A stretch of DNA of 64,000 bases, from contig NZ_JADWYJ010000008.1 of NCBI RefSeq assembly GCF_021354595.1, forward strand, positions 62,001 to 126,000, read 5' to 3'. Under the pieces are notes generated by a model, which ran no database searches, was not told the DNA's origin, and worked only from the letters and a program-made list of their open reading frames with translations. The first letter of the stretch is position 1. Every line of letters starts with the position of its first letter. Both the position numbers and the translations under genes were made by a program. This document shows positions 53,001-59,805 of this stretch, piece after piece. This DNA is from Maribellus sp. CM-23. Its GTDB lineage: Bacteria; Bacteroidota; Bacteroidia; Bacteroidales; Prolixibacteraceae.

Positions 53001-53276
53001 ATTCCGCTGAAAGAAGCAGTAATCGAAGCCGGAGCGGTGCGTACCACCCCTATTCTACTCACCGCAGGAACCGTGGTAATTGGCGCCGTAGTTATTCTGT
53101 TCGACCCTATTTTCCAGGGGCTAGCCATTTCGCTGATGGGTGGTAGCATCGCGTCTACTTTCTTGACACTTGTAATTGTTCCGCTCATCTACTACATGAC
53201 TGAAAAGAAAAAATACCAGAAACAGGAAGCGGCAAATATGATTGAAGAAGAAAATACCAATAACCATAACGAATAG
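50037..53276 (+). CDS. RND multidrug-type efflux pump permease
   Basis: A 1,079-residue AcrB-like pump. The inner membrane core includes VTGIVVDDSIIIAEN with the paired aspartates of the proton relay (TM4), ATSMIGLIALAGIMVRNAIL and GAVRTTPILLTAGTVV near the C-terminus. Two large periplasmic loops carry the drug-binding porter domains (REEEPQIDVPIADIFFRYPG and the second-half equivalent). Substrate class cannot be deduced: it may be solvents, bile, antibiotics or siderophores. A heavy-metal class seems less likely because the methionine or cysteine tracks of CusA are not evident. Third gene of a five-gene operon. Confidence 0.93.
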   Translation: MKTGFAGGIAKAFINSKLTPLLMVAFLVIGIYSSYLTPREEEPQIDVPIADIFFRYPGASPTEIESRVMQPLEKVVANIPGVEYVYSTSMPGQAMLIVQFYVGEDIERSLVKMYNEIMKHMDQMPAGTSLPLVKTRSIDDVPVLGLTLWSENYDDYQLKRIAQELNNEIEQVTDVSETKVIGGRSREIRVVLDSEKMAAAHVDALMIAQQIQLANSQFQAGSFSKNDTEYLVEAGDFLKSSEDVENLVVGVFNNHPVYLKQVAEIIDGPQEPIQYVEFGYAQMDQQKADHPGEYPAVTISVAKRRGADAMRVSDEILQKLDVLKKDLIPEDVQVTVTRNYGETASHKVSELLMHLFGAIISVTIVVMLAMGWRGGLVVFLSVPITFALTMFSYYFLDYTLNRITLFALVFVTGIVVDDSIIIAENMHRHFKMKKLPFIQAALRSIDEVGNPTILATFTVIAAVLPMVFVSGLMGPYMSPMPIGASIAMIFSLLVALTITPYLAYRLLKHDNKKTEKEFRMEDSVIYKLYKKTINPMLESPFKRWGFIIGVTVLLFGSMTLVYFKMVAVKMLPFDNKNEFQVIVDMPEGTTLERTAVVTKELAAYIAQQNNVLNYQTYVGTASPMNFNGLVRHYDLRQGSNVADIQVNLTDKGNRSLQSHDIAKAMRPGLQEIGKKYNANVKVVEVPPGPPVLSTLVAEVYGPDLDAQTEIARQVKALFAETEDVVDIDWYPEDDQVEYKFDVLKEKAALHGLTTQQVTQSLAMALGGQEVAQLYQEQEYEQTGIKLRLGEKDRSGLNELKNINIMSQSGQMVSLGDVVEIEQGLQDKSIYRKNQRRVVYVTADVAGSLESPVYAILNMSEKLKDIQVPEGYLLSEEYTQQPFTQENYSLKWDGEWQITYEVFRDLGTAFAVVLLVIYMLIIGWFQNFKVPFVMMISIPLSLVGILVGHWMMGAFFTATSMIGLIALAGIMVRNAILLIDFINLRLAEGIPLKEAVIEAGAVRTTPILLTAGTVVIGAVVILFDPIFQGLAISLMGGSIASTFLTLVIVPLIYYMTEKKKYQKQEAANMIEEENTNNHNE

Positions 53277-53282
53277 AGGACT

Positions 53283-53591
53283 ATGAAATTTGTAATGATT
53301 CAATGTGTGGAAGCACATCACCACAACCTGGCTCACATTTTAGAGCAGCTTCACATTAACTCGTACAGCGAAACCGAGGTGGAAGGCTTCATGAAAGATG
53401 TGGAAGGAAAACGGGAAATTGCAAACTGGTTTGGATCCGCAAGACGTCCTTACCGCTACATCATATCTTTCACATTTCTGGAAGAAGACAGGGCCAACGA
53501 ATTGCTTCGGATGGTAAAGGAATTTAACGATTCGTTCGAGGCCATCAGCCCAATAAACGCTTACATTATGAACGTAGAAAAATATGTTTAA
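53283..53591 (+). CDS. Small PII/CutA-like protein linked to the RND pump
   Basis: A 102-residue cytoplasmic protein with a ferredoxin-like, PII-type pattern (MKFVMIQCVEAHHHNLAHIL, then YRYIISFTFLEEDRANELLR and AYIMNVEKYV). It resembles the DUF3240/PII-like small proteins found beside RND transporters in other phyla. A His-rich motif (EAHHHN) could bind metal. It starts 6 bp after the pump gene. A regulatory role in pump activity is inferred only from fold and context. Confidence 0.65.
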   Translation: MKFVMIQCVEAHHHNLAHILEQLHINSYSETEVEGFMKDVEGKREIANWFGSARRPYRYIISFTFLEEDRANELLRMVKEFNDSFEAISPINAYIMNVEKYV

Positions 53592-53604
53592 AAAGAATAA
53601 AATT

Positions 53605-53787
53605 ATGAGGGAGAGAATTATACGCGGAGTAGCCGGAATTTTTGTTTTGACAAGCCTGCTCCTGGCCATTTTTGTTCATATTTACTGGTTAGGACTGGCC
53701 GCTTTTGTGGGGCTGAACCTGTTTCAGTCGTCGTTCACAAAGTTCTGCCCGCTTGAATATTTTTTGAAAAAAGCGGGAATTCAGTAA
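53605..53787 (+). CDS. DUF2892 (YgaP-TM-like) inner membrane protein
   Basis: A 60-residue membrane protein of the DUF2892 family, known from the transmembrane part of the YgaP rhodanese. Two hydrophobic segments (GVAGIFVLTSLLLAIFVH, WLGLAAFVGLNLFQ) flank a short loop, and the C-terminus has the family FCPLEYFLKKAGI with one cysteine. I start at the ATG at 53605; an ATG at 53584 overlapping the preceding stop would add seven residues (MFKKNKI) and is also possible. Last gene of the efflux operon, before a strong terminator. Confidence 0.78.
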   Translation: MRERIIRGVAGIFVLTSLLLAIFVHIYWLGLAAFVGLNLFQSSFTKFCPLEYFLKKAGIQ

Positions 53788-53811
53788 TTGCATTTGATTT
53801 TTTTGACAAGC

Positions 53812-53850
53812 AGAAGGTTGGTGATTTGTTTCATCAACCTTCTTTTTTTG
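53812..53850 (+). terminator. Strong intrinsic terminator after the efflux operon
   Basis: A 13-bp stem (53812-53824 with 53831-53843; one G-T pair), a 6-nt loop and a run of seven T at 53843-53849. It lies 24 bp after the DUF2892 stop and clearly ends the five-gene operon. Confidence 0.9.
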
Positions 53851-53970
53851 TATTGATTCAAAAATCAGCAGATACAGCATTCCCAGGGGATCCCGAGTCC
53901 CTCCATCTCAAAAAAACAGCGTGACATTCAAATTTTATTATGCACATATGTTATTTATTATTTTTTACAC

Positions 53971-53978
53971 TATCTTTG
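53971..53978 (+). promoter_or_regulatory. -7 box (TATCTTTG) of the iron-sulfur operon
   Basis: An exact TAnnTTTG match 38 bp before the ATG at 54017, following an AT-rich stretch. No -33 TTG at the usual spacing. It follows the terminator of the efflux operon and marks a new transcription unit. Confidence 0.5.
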
Positions 53979-54016
53979 TTTCAGACTTTTACAAATAACA
54001 AAGTACAGAAACAACA

Positions 54017-54337
54017 ATGAAAACAATTATCACATCTACCGGGAATAACTTACAATCCGTTTTTGATCCCAGGTTTGGTCGTGCCGGATGGTTTTGCGTG
54101 TACGACCGTGAATCCAACTCGACCAATTTCATCGAAAACAGCTTTAAAAATGTAAACGGTGGTGCCGGAACAAAAACATCGGAAATGGCAGCCGAACTGG
54201 GCGCCAATCAAGTTATCTCGGGAGACTTCGGGCCTAAAGCCAGAACCATGCTCGAAAAGTTTAAAATACAGATGGTGATTCTGGAAGATGAAGGATTAAG
54301 TGTTCAAGACATTATAGACAGAATCAATAAAAATTAA
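54017..54337 (+). CDS. NifX/NafY-fold iron-cofactor-binding protein
   Basis: A 106-residue protein of the dinitrogenase iron-molybdenum cofactor biosynthesis (NifX/NifB C-terminal) family. The fold start is typical (TSTGNNLQSVFDPRFGRAGW), followed by the GAGTKTSEMAAELGANQVIS loop. These RNase-H-like folds hold Fe-S or heterometal clusters. The free-standing form is common in anaerobes without nitrogenase, so its presence does not imply nitrogen fixation. It starts a five-gene operon with a second NifX-like gene 4 bp downstream. Confidence 0.88.
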   Translation: MKTIITSTGNNLQSVFDPRFGRAGWFCVYDRESNSTNFIENSFKNVNGGAGTKTSEMAAELGANQVISGDFGPKARTMLEKFKIQMVILEDEGLSVQDIIDRINKN

Positions 54338-54341
54338 CAGA

Positions 54342-54683
54342 ATGAAGAAGAAAGTTGCCATACCCGTTGACGAAAACAGCGTACTGGACGGGCATTTCGG
54401 ACACTGTCATTACTTTTCGTTACTGACCGTGGAAGATCATAAAATTATTTCCGAAAAAATAGTAACGCCTCCTCCTCACGAGCCGGGCCTGCTTCCCAAA
54501 TGGCTGGCACAACAGGGAGTAACCGATGTACTTGCCGGAGGAATGGGACAAAAAGCCATCGAGATTTTTAAATACAACGATGTAAACGTGTTTGTTGGAG
54601 CGCCCAAATTAACGGCCAACGAGTTAACAGAAGGTTTTCTGAACGGAAGCATCAGTTTTACAGCCAACTACTGCGACCATTAA
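54342..54683 (+). CDS. NifX/NafY-fold protein, second copy, Cys/His-rich
   Basis: A 113-residue paralogue of the same family, more divergent. It has the hallmark AIPVDENSVLDGHFGHCHYF, where His and Cys residues could bind an iron cluster, then GVTDVLAGGMGQKAIE. The C-terminus is NYCDH. It follows the first copy by 4 bp. The pair may serve as two stations of a cluster carrier route to the ferredoxin ATPases encoded next. Confidence 0.86.
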   Translation: MKKKVAIPVDENSVLDGHFGHCHYFSLLTVEDHKIISEKIVTPPPHEPGLLPKWLAQQGVTDVLAGGMGQKAIEIFKYNDVNVFVGAPKLTANELTEGFLNGSISFTANYCDH

Positions 54684-54743
54684 TATAAGTAAACCGGAAA
54701 GGTAGAACCTTTTAGACCAGATTTTAAATTAGCTACTGAGATT

Positions 54744-54775
54744 TCCCCGAAATCATTTTTCGGGGATTTCTTTTC
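54744..54775 (+). terminator. Hairpin between the NifX-like and ATPase genes, possible attenuator
   Basis: A 9-bp stem TCCCCGAAA (54744-54752) pairing with 54758-54766, loop of 5 nt, followed by a weak T-rich tail. It lies in the 129-bp gap before the first ATPase gene, where the rest of the operon is tightly packed. It could reduce expression of the distal genes. Confidence 0.5.
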
Positions 54776-54812
54776 ATGCCCGGTAGCTTTCCATTTATCA
54801 AGAAAGTATTTT

Positions 54813-55685
54813 ATGCGCATTGCCATTGCCAGCGGAAAAGGTGGAACAGGAAAAACAACTGTGGCCATTCATCTCTACCAATATTTGTCGAAACTTCTGG
54901 ATGATCAAATTCAGTTGATCGACTGCGACGTGGAAGAACCCAACGATTTGCTTTTTATCCCCGATGCAGTCAATATTTACGAAAACACAGTTTTTACGAT
55001 GGTTCCGGAGATTGACACTGCCCAATGTACATTTTGCAAAAAGTGTTCTGACTGGTGCGAGTTCAACGCCATTACCCTTGTAAAAAATCTGGAGTTTGCG
55101 GAAATAAACAAAGACCTGTGCCATTCGTGTGGCGCCTGCTCTCTTGCCTGCGAATTTGGCGCCATTCGTGAATACAAAAATCCCATCGGAACGATAAGCG
55201 GCTACAAAACAACTTTTGGCACGGGGATTACCGAAGGCCGGCTTCGGATTGGCTCTTCGATGCAAACTTCGCTTATTCGTGAGCTAAAAAAGCAGACGGC
55301 CAGCAACACTGTGCTTCAAATACTTGATGCTCCTCCAGGAACCAGTTGCCCGGTGGTGGAAACCGTTTCAGGAGCAGCTTATGTTATTCTGGTAACCGAA
55401 CCAACTCCTTTTGGCCTGTACGATTTAAAACTGACCGTAGACTTGCTTAACAATCTCAAAATTCCGTTTGGAGTAATTGTCAACAAAGCCGGGTTGGGAA
55501 ACAACGCTGTTTACGCATATCTGGCAGCAAATAATATTGAACTGATCGGGGAAATACCATTTTCGAAAGAATATGCCGAAAGCTACTCCAAAGGAGCACT
55601 TCTGAACAATGTTCCGGAAGAACTGGAAAACATTTACCTCAAAACAGCGGAAAGATTGCTGGAAGTGACCGGAATAAAAAAATGA
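54813..55685 (+). CDS. MinD/Mrp-type ATPase with inserted 2x[4Fe-4S] ferredoxin domain (first copy)
   Basis: A 290-residue P-loop ATPase. The deviant Walker A KGGTGKTT is at residues 9-16. A ferredoxin domain is inserted at about 60-120 with two complete CxxCxxCxxxC sets (CTFCKKCSDWC and CHSCGACSLAC). The later Walker B-like segment LDAPPGTSCPV and the VTEPTPFGLYDL loop complete the MinD fold. Such proteins occur in anaerobes with NifX-like proteins and probably bind or insert Fe-S clusters using ATP. A second homologous ATPase follows after 12 bp; the two may form a heterodimer. Confidence 0.9.
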   Translation: MRIAIASGKGGTGKTTVAIHLYQYLSKLLDDQIQLIDCDVEEPNDLLFIPDAVNIYENTVFTMVPEIDTAQCTFCKKCSDWCEFNAITLVKNLEFAEINKDLCHSCGACSLACEFGAIREYKNPIGTISGYKTTFGTGITEGRLRIGSSMQTSLIRELKKQTASNTVLQILDAPPGTSCPVVETVSGAAYVILVTEPTPFGLYDLKLTVDLLNNLKIPFGVIVNKAGLGNNAVYAYLAANNIELIGEIPFSKEYAESYSKGALLNNVPEELENIYLKTAERLLEVTGIKK

Positions 55686-55697
55686 CCACTTAACAAA

Positions 55698-56573
55698 ATG
55701 AAAGAGATAACAATTGTAAGCGGAAAAGGCGGTGCCGGAAAAACCAGTATTACTGCGGCTTTGGCTTCGCTGGCCGGCAATGCTGTGTTTTGCGACAACG
55801 ATGTGGACGCCGCCGACCTGCATCTTATTTTCCAGCCCGAGATACTGGAAACTCACCCATTCTCCAGTGGCTCGGTTGCTGAAATAGATCCTGAAAAATG
55901 CACGCAATGCGGATTATGTGAAAGTTCATGTCGTTTTGACGCCATCCACACCAACAAGGTTTTATTTCCGGAAGTCAATCCGTTTCTGTGCGAAGGATGC
56001 CGCCTCTGTGAAAGAATTTGTCCCGCAGAAGCCATTACAACCCATCAGAAATTCAACAACCACTGGTTTGTTTCCAATACCCGATTTGGCAAGATAGTTC
56101 ACGCAAAAATGGGCCCGGGAGAAGAAAATTCGGGGCACCTGGTTACCCACATTCGCGAGCACGCCAAAAGCATTGCCCGGGAAATAAAAGCCGAACTTCT
56201 GCTCAACGACGGCCCTCCGGGAATTGGCTGCGCAGCCATTGCCTCCGTAACCGGGACCGATGCGGTATTGCTGGTAATAGAACCCACCGTTTCGGGATTG
56301 CACGACGCCTCGCGCTTAAAAGAATTGGTTAGCTCGTTCCGGATTCCTATGTTTGCGGTGATCAATAAACATGACATCAACCTGGAAATGACAAGCATTG
56401 TGGAAGATTTTCTGAAAGAAAACTGCATACAACTACTGGGCAAAATTCCGTTCGACAAAAAAATGGTGGAGTCGATGGTACACAGCCAAACGATGATGGA
56501 GTACGCACCGGATTCTGTTTGCGGCGAAGAATTTCAGAATATTTGGAAAGAATTACGAAAATCCATCGCATGA
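55698..56573 (+). CDS. MinD/Mrp-type ATPase with inserted 2x[4Fe-4S] ferredoxin domain (second copy)
   Basis: A 291-residue paralogue of the preceding gene with the same order of domains: deviant Walker A KGGAGKTS near residue 10, two cluster motifs (CTQCGLCESSC, CEGCRLCERIC), then NDGPPGIGCAA and VIEPTVSGLHDA. Here the cysteine sets are complete. Its last four bases overlap the ATG of the MBL-fold gene (ATGA), so they are translationally coupled. Confidence 0.9.
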   Translation: MKEITIVSGKGGAGKTSITAALASLAGNAVFCDNDVDAADLHLIFQPEILETHPFSSGSVAEIDPEKCTQCGLCESSCRFDAIHTNKVLFPEVNPFLCEGCRLCERICPAEAITTHQKFNNHWFVSNTRFGKIVHAKMGPGEENSGHLVTHIREHAKSIAREIKAELLLNDGPPGIGCAAIASVTGTDAVLLVIEPTVSGLHDASRLKELVSSFRIPMFAVINKHDINLEMTSIVEDFLKENCIQLLGKIPFDKKMVESMVHSQTMMEYAPDSVCGEEFQNIWKELRKSIA

Positions 56574-57355
56574 AGCTGACTGTTTTAACCGACAACACCG
56601 CTGGCGGCAGGTTTCAGGCAGAACACGGTCTTTCTTACCTGCTTGAAACAGACGGTGAAAAAATCCTTTTGGACACCGGCCACTCAGATGTTTTTCTGAA
56701 AAATGCCCGTAAAATGGGAATCGACATTCAACAGGAGGTACTGAAAATTGTGCTAAGCCACGGACATTGGGACCATGGCAACGGATTGAAGTTTCTTCGG
56801 GATAAAACACTGATCACACATCCCGGATCTTTTCGGAGTCGCTTCCGCAAAAGGGACCACTCCCCTGTCGGAATTGAAACAAGCGGAGAAGAGATAGCCC
56901 TGCGGTTCCACTTAACACTGTCGGAAAAACCTGTTAAAATCACGGACAACCTTTGGTTTCTGGGAGAAATACCCCGGGAAAACTTATTTGAAAGCCAAGC
57001 AACCGCTTTTGAATTTACGGACCACTCGGAAGATTTTGTTAGCGATGATTCGGCATTGGCGGCCGTGGTAAACAATCAACTTGTCATCATCTCGGGCTGT
57101 GCACATTCCGGTATTTGCAACATTTGCGAATACGCTAAAAAAGTCACCGGAATTTCAACAATTAAAGCCGTGATCGGCGGTTTTCACCTGAAAGAGCCTA
57201 ATGAGCAAACATTGCAAACCATCCGTTATCTAAAAGAAAACAAAGTGGAACAGGTACTTCCGGCACATTGCACCGAACTGCCCGCACTGTTTTTGTTTCA
57301 CAAAGAATTTAATTCAAAACAGGTAAAAACGGGAATGAAACTGGAATTCGCCTAA
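56570..57355 (+). CDS. MBL-fold metallo-hydrolase (DHPS-like family)
   Basis: A 261-residue metallo-beta-lactamase fold enzyme of the dihydropteroate/TM-type family. The metal motif HxHxDH is LSHGHWDHGNGL. Further ligands come from SGCAHSGICNICEYAK and PAHCTELPALF. I start at the ATG at 56570, which overlaps the upstream stop by 4 bp; a start at 56519 would overlap the ATPase coding region. The family is known from proteins annotated as 7,8-dihydropterin-6-methyl phosphate synthases, but substrates differ. It recurs beside MinD/NifX clusters in anaerobes. Confidence 0.88.
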   Translation: MKLTVLTDNTAGGRFQAEHGLSYLLETDGEKILLDTGHSDVFLKNARKMGIDIQQEVLKIVLSHGHWDHGNGLKFLRDKTLITHPGSFRSRFRKRDHSPVGIETSGEEIALRFHLTLSEKPVKITDNLWFLGEIPRENLFESQATAFEFTDHSEDFVSDDSALAAVVNNQLVIISGCAHSGICNICEYAKKVTGISTIKAVIGGFHLKEPNEQTLQTIRYLKENKVEQVLPAHCTELPALFLFHKEFNSKQVKTGMKLEFA

Positions 57356-58716
57356 TAAACCATTTGAAATACGATCTCACTTAAACCGGCTGCTTTTTTA
57401 TTTTCAGGATCGATATAAACACGAACCGTTAGTTTGCGGTCTTCCACCCTTACGGTTCTTTCATCTGTCCATTTTTGCTCGCCTGCCGGCAAGGAGAAAG
57501 TTTTATCGGGCACGCCTTCGTATTCAATTTTTTGCCACGATTCGGCTTTTAGGTCGCCCACTTTTGCCCGAATCCGGTATACTCCGTTCCTGACATTTAT
57601 TTCGTACTCAAAGTAATCATTCGGATTAATACTTTCTGCCGGTGTTCCTGAGAATACCTTTTTCGCTAAACGCACATTGCCTCCTTCGCGCACAGAAACC
57701 GCCTCAACCTTATCCGAGCGGTTCCAGCGCCCGAAAATCCATCCTTTGCCCAGGTACTCTTCAAAAGCCGCATTGTTTTTGTCATTTCCGAGATGCGAAG
57801 CCGCCCTTCCAAAGCTAATCTTCCCCTTTGAATAAGACTTGCTGGCACTGTAGGTGTAAGCATAATACAACTCGTACAATTGTGGAAAGAAGTTGACACA
57901 ATTCACAAAACGGTCATCAAAAGAAGGAATCGTATCGTTGCGAACAACCGCCAGGTGCGCGTGCCCCCAATTGGCATTTCCCCAGGCAGTACCGATCAAT
58001 TCTCCCCGCATCAGCTTCTGCTCCTTTTTTACTTCCAGCGTTTTTTCGTACAGGCAATCGTACACATAATAAATTCCCGGACTTGAATCACTTGCCAGCA
58101 ACACACAGGCTGTTCCCCCATCCTTTGCCTTGTCGACCCAAACCACAGTGCTGTTCGCGATGGCTACCAACCAATGCTTTTCAATGCCTCGTGCATCTTT
58201 CAGGTCAATCCCAATTCCGGGATAGGTTTCGTACTTCTTCTGCTGATCGTCGTACAAGTACGAGAACATGTAGGTATCTTCCTCTCCGTCCCAAACAAAG
58301 CCCTGGTTAAAACTTACCGGAAACACAAATTCCTTTTTATCCAGCATTTCCCTGTTTCTGTCGGAAATACACAACAGAATATCCTTTTTCAGCAAACCAT
58401 GGATGAAAGTATTGTCCGCCAAGGCTTTTACGTTTCGGTTGTCGGCCACAAAAAGCTGTAAGCCGGCAACGCTGTGTGGCAGCGAACGCCCGCTTACTTT
58501 TACTTCAAGTGTATCGGCTCCAACCTTTAACTGATTGTATTGATTTTCAACGGACAGTAACTGTACACTGGTACTGTCGTACAAAATGCTGTCTCCAACA
58601 TTCAGGCTAAAATAAGCGCAGTTTCCCCATAAAAAGTCAGGCTTGGTCTGGGCAACGTTTTTGAATGTAGTACCCAACAATCCCAGCAACAACAATATGG
58701 GAAATATGCGTTTCAA
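57352..58716 (-). CDS. Exported protein with LytM-like core and C-terminal beta-sandwich
   Basis: A 454-residue exported protein (signal peptide cut near residue 22, NVA-QT). The middle resembles the M23/LytM fold, with an M23-like strand set (ELIGTAWGNANWGHAHLAVV) holding an HxH pair at the GHAHL position. The first zinc motif HxxxD is not seen, so catalysis is doubtful. The final 110 residues look like a beta sandwich of the malectin or CBM type (NGVYRIRAKVGDLKAESWQK). The gene ends 4 bp inside the MBL gene from the opposite strand. Esterase and this gene are on the same strand, 27 bp apart. Confidence 0.65.
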   Translation of the reverse strand: MKRIFPILLLLGLLGTTFKNVAQTKPDFLWGNCAYFSLNVGDSILYDSTSVQLLSVENQYNQLKVGADTLEVKVSGRSLPHSVAGLQLFVADNRNVKALADNTFIHGLLKKDILLCISDRNREMLDKKEFVFPVSFNQGFVWDGEEDTYMFSYLYDDQQKKYETYPGIGIDLKDARGIEKHWLVAIANSTVVWVDKAKDGGTACVLLASDSSPGIYYVYDCLYEKTLEVKKEQKLMRGELIGTAWGNANWGHAHLAVVRNDTIPSFDDRFVNCVNFFPQLYELYYAYTYSASKSYSKGKISFGRAASHLGNDKNNAAFEEYLGKGWIFGRWNRSDKVEAVSVREGGNVRLAKKVFSGTPAESINPNDYFEYEINVRNGVYRIRAKVGDLKAESWQKIEYEGVPDKTFSLPAGEQKWTDERTVRVEDRKLTVRVYIDPENKKAAGLSEIVFQMVY

Positions 58717-58743
58717 AACAATTGATAAAGGAAAAATGATGGA

Positions 58744-59607
58744 TTATCGGTGAAAAGATTCAGCCATAAACTTCAATCCGTCGAATAAGCCAGTACGCCA
58801 GTATTCCCACTGGTGACCGCCGTTTCTGACTCTGTATTCGTGCGGAATGCCCAGGTCGCGCATTTTTACATGCAGAGCCGAATTTCCTTTGTACAGGAAG
58901 TCGTCGTCGCCACAGTCGATGTAAAAACGAATGGATTTAAGCTTTTCTTTATCTACGCTGTCGAGCAGGTGAATCGGGCTATTGGCTTTCCAGTAGTCGC
59001 TCACACCACTTTCGGGTTTTTCGCCATAAATATTTTTGAAATAATGATCGTAACGACCATTGCTGCTAATTTCTTCATCGGTAAAAGTTCCGGCACTCAT
59101 GGCTACACAAACAGAAAACAATTCGGGATTGTGCATAGACAATAACAAGGCTCCGTTTCCGCCCATCGAAAGTCCGGCAATTGCACGGAATTCCTTTTTC
59201 GAACGAATCCGGTATTTCTTTTCCATGGCCGGGATAAACTCCTGGATAAACATGTCTTCCCAGGGATCTTTTCCGTCAAAACTATTCACATACCAGCTAA
59301 CTTTCCCGTCGGGCATAATGATTATGCAGGGAGGAAAATCTCCGTTGGCAATTCCCTTGTCGGCAATCCGGTTTGCTTCGCCAAACTGGATCCAACCGGT
59401 TTCATCGTCAGAATAACCGTGTAGGAGATATAACACAGGATAACTACGGTTAGAAGTTTCATAATCAGCCGGCAGGTAAACAGAATATTCTACCGGGTAC
59501 GAAACCAGTTTGCTCTCAAATTGAAGGGATTCCATAACTTTCCCGTTTTGAGCAAAAATTGAAAACGGCACGATCGCCAAAAGAAAAATCAAAATGTGTT
59601 TATACAT
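58744..59607 (-). CDS. Secreted alpha/beta-hydrolase esterase
   Basis: A 287-residue exported esterase of the putative esterase family (FrmB/feruloyl esterase-like). Signal peptide cut near residue 20 (IFA-QN). The nucleophile is Ser147 in GLSMGG, the acid is one of Asp235/Asp236 in DCGDDDF and the base is His265 in NGGHQWEYW. Oxyanion loop HGYSDDETGW at about 63. Such secreted esterases remove acyl or feruloyl groups from polysaccharides, though tributyrin-type or mycolyl-like activity also occurs. No carbohydrate-active genes lie next to it. Confidence 0.9.
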   Translation of the reverse strand: MYKHILIFLLAIVPFSIFAQNGKVMESLQFESKLVSYPVEYSVYLPADYETSNRSYPVLYLLHGYSDDETGWIQFGEANRIADKGIANGDFPPCIIIMPDGKVSWYVNSFDGKDPWEDMFIQEFIPAMEKKYRIRSKKEFRAIAGLSMGGNGALLLSMHNPELFSVCVAMSAGTFTDEEISSNGRYDHYFKNIYGEKPESGVSDYWKANSPIHLLDSVDKEKLKSIRFYIDCGDDDFLYKGNSALHVKMRDLGIPHEYRVRNGGHQWEYWRTGLFDGLKFMAESFHR

Positions 59608-59633
59608 GATTCAGGTTTTTAAAGAATGTTCCA

Positions 59634-59641
59634 CAAATCTA
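59634..59641 (-). promoter_or_regulatory. Candidate -7 box (TAGATTTG) of the esterase gene
   Basis: CAAATCTA on the top strand reads TAGATTTG on the minus strand, an exact TAnnTTTG match 26 bp before the esterase ATG at 59607. No clear -33 element. Confidence 0.45.
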
Positions 59642-59768
59642 TTATTATTTGATTCATTGTCCTACAGATTCCAGGCTGTTTCTGAAGCAGTCAGGCATCT
59701 TTAACAACAGATATTTCAAAAATGCTTTATTTTTCGGAATATTTCTAATTAACATTCCGTAGATTTTG

Positions 59769-59776
59769 TAAATTTG
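59769..59776 (+). promoter_or_regulatory. -7 box (TAAATTTG) of the patatin-barrel gene
   Basis: An exact TAnnTTTG match 29 bp before the ATG at 59806. It is divergent from the esterase box; both lie in the 198-bp intergenic region. Confidence 0.48.
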
Positions 59777-59805
59777 GTTGTGTTCAGAATGTAGGCGGAA
59801 AAACC

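Noticed and set aside
54017..54683. NifX-like genes as evidence of nitrogen fixation
   Set aside because: Stand-alone NifX-like proteins occur widely in anaerobes; no nitrogenase structural or nifE/N genes are seen.
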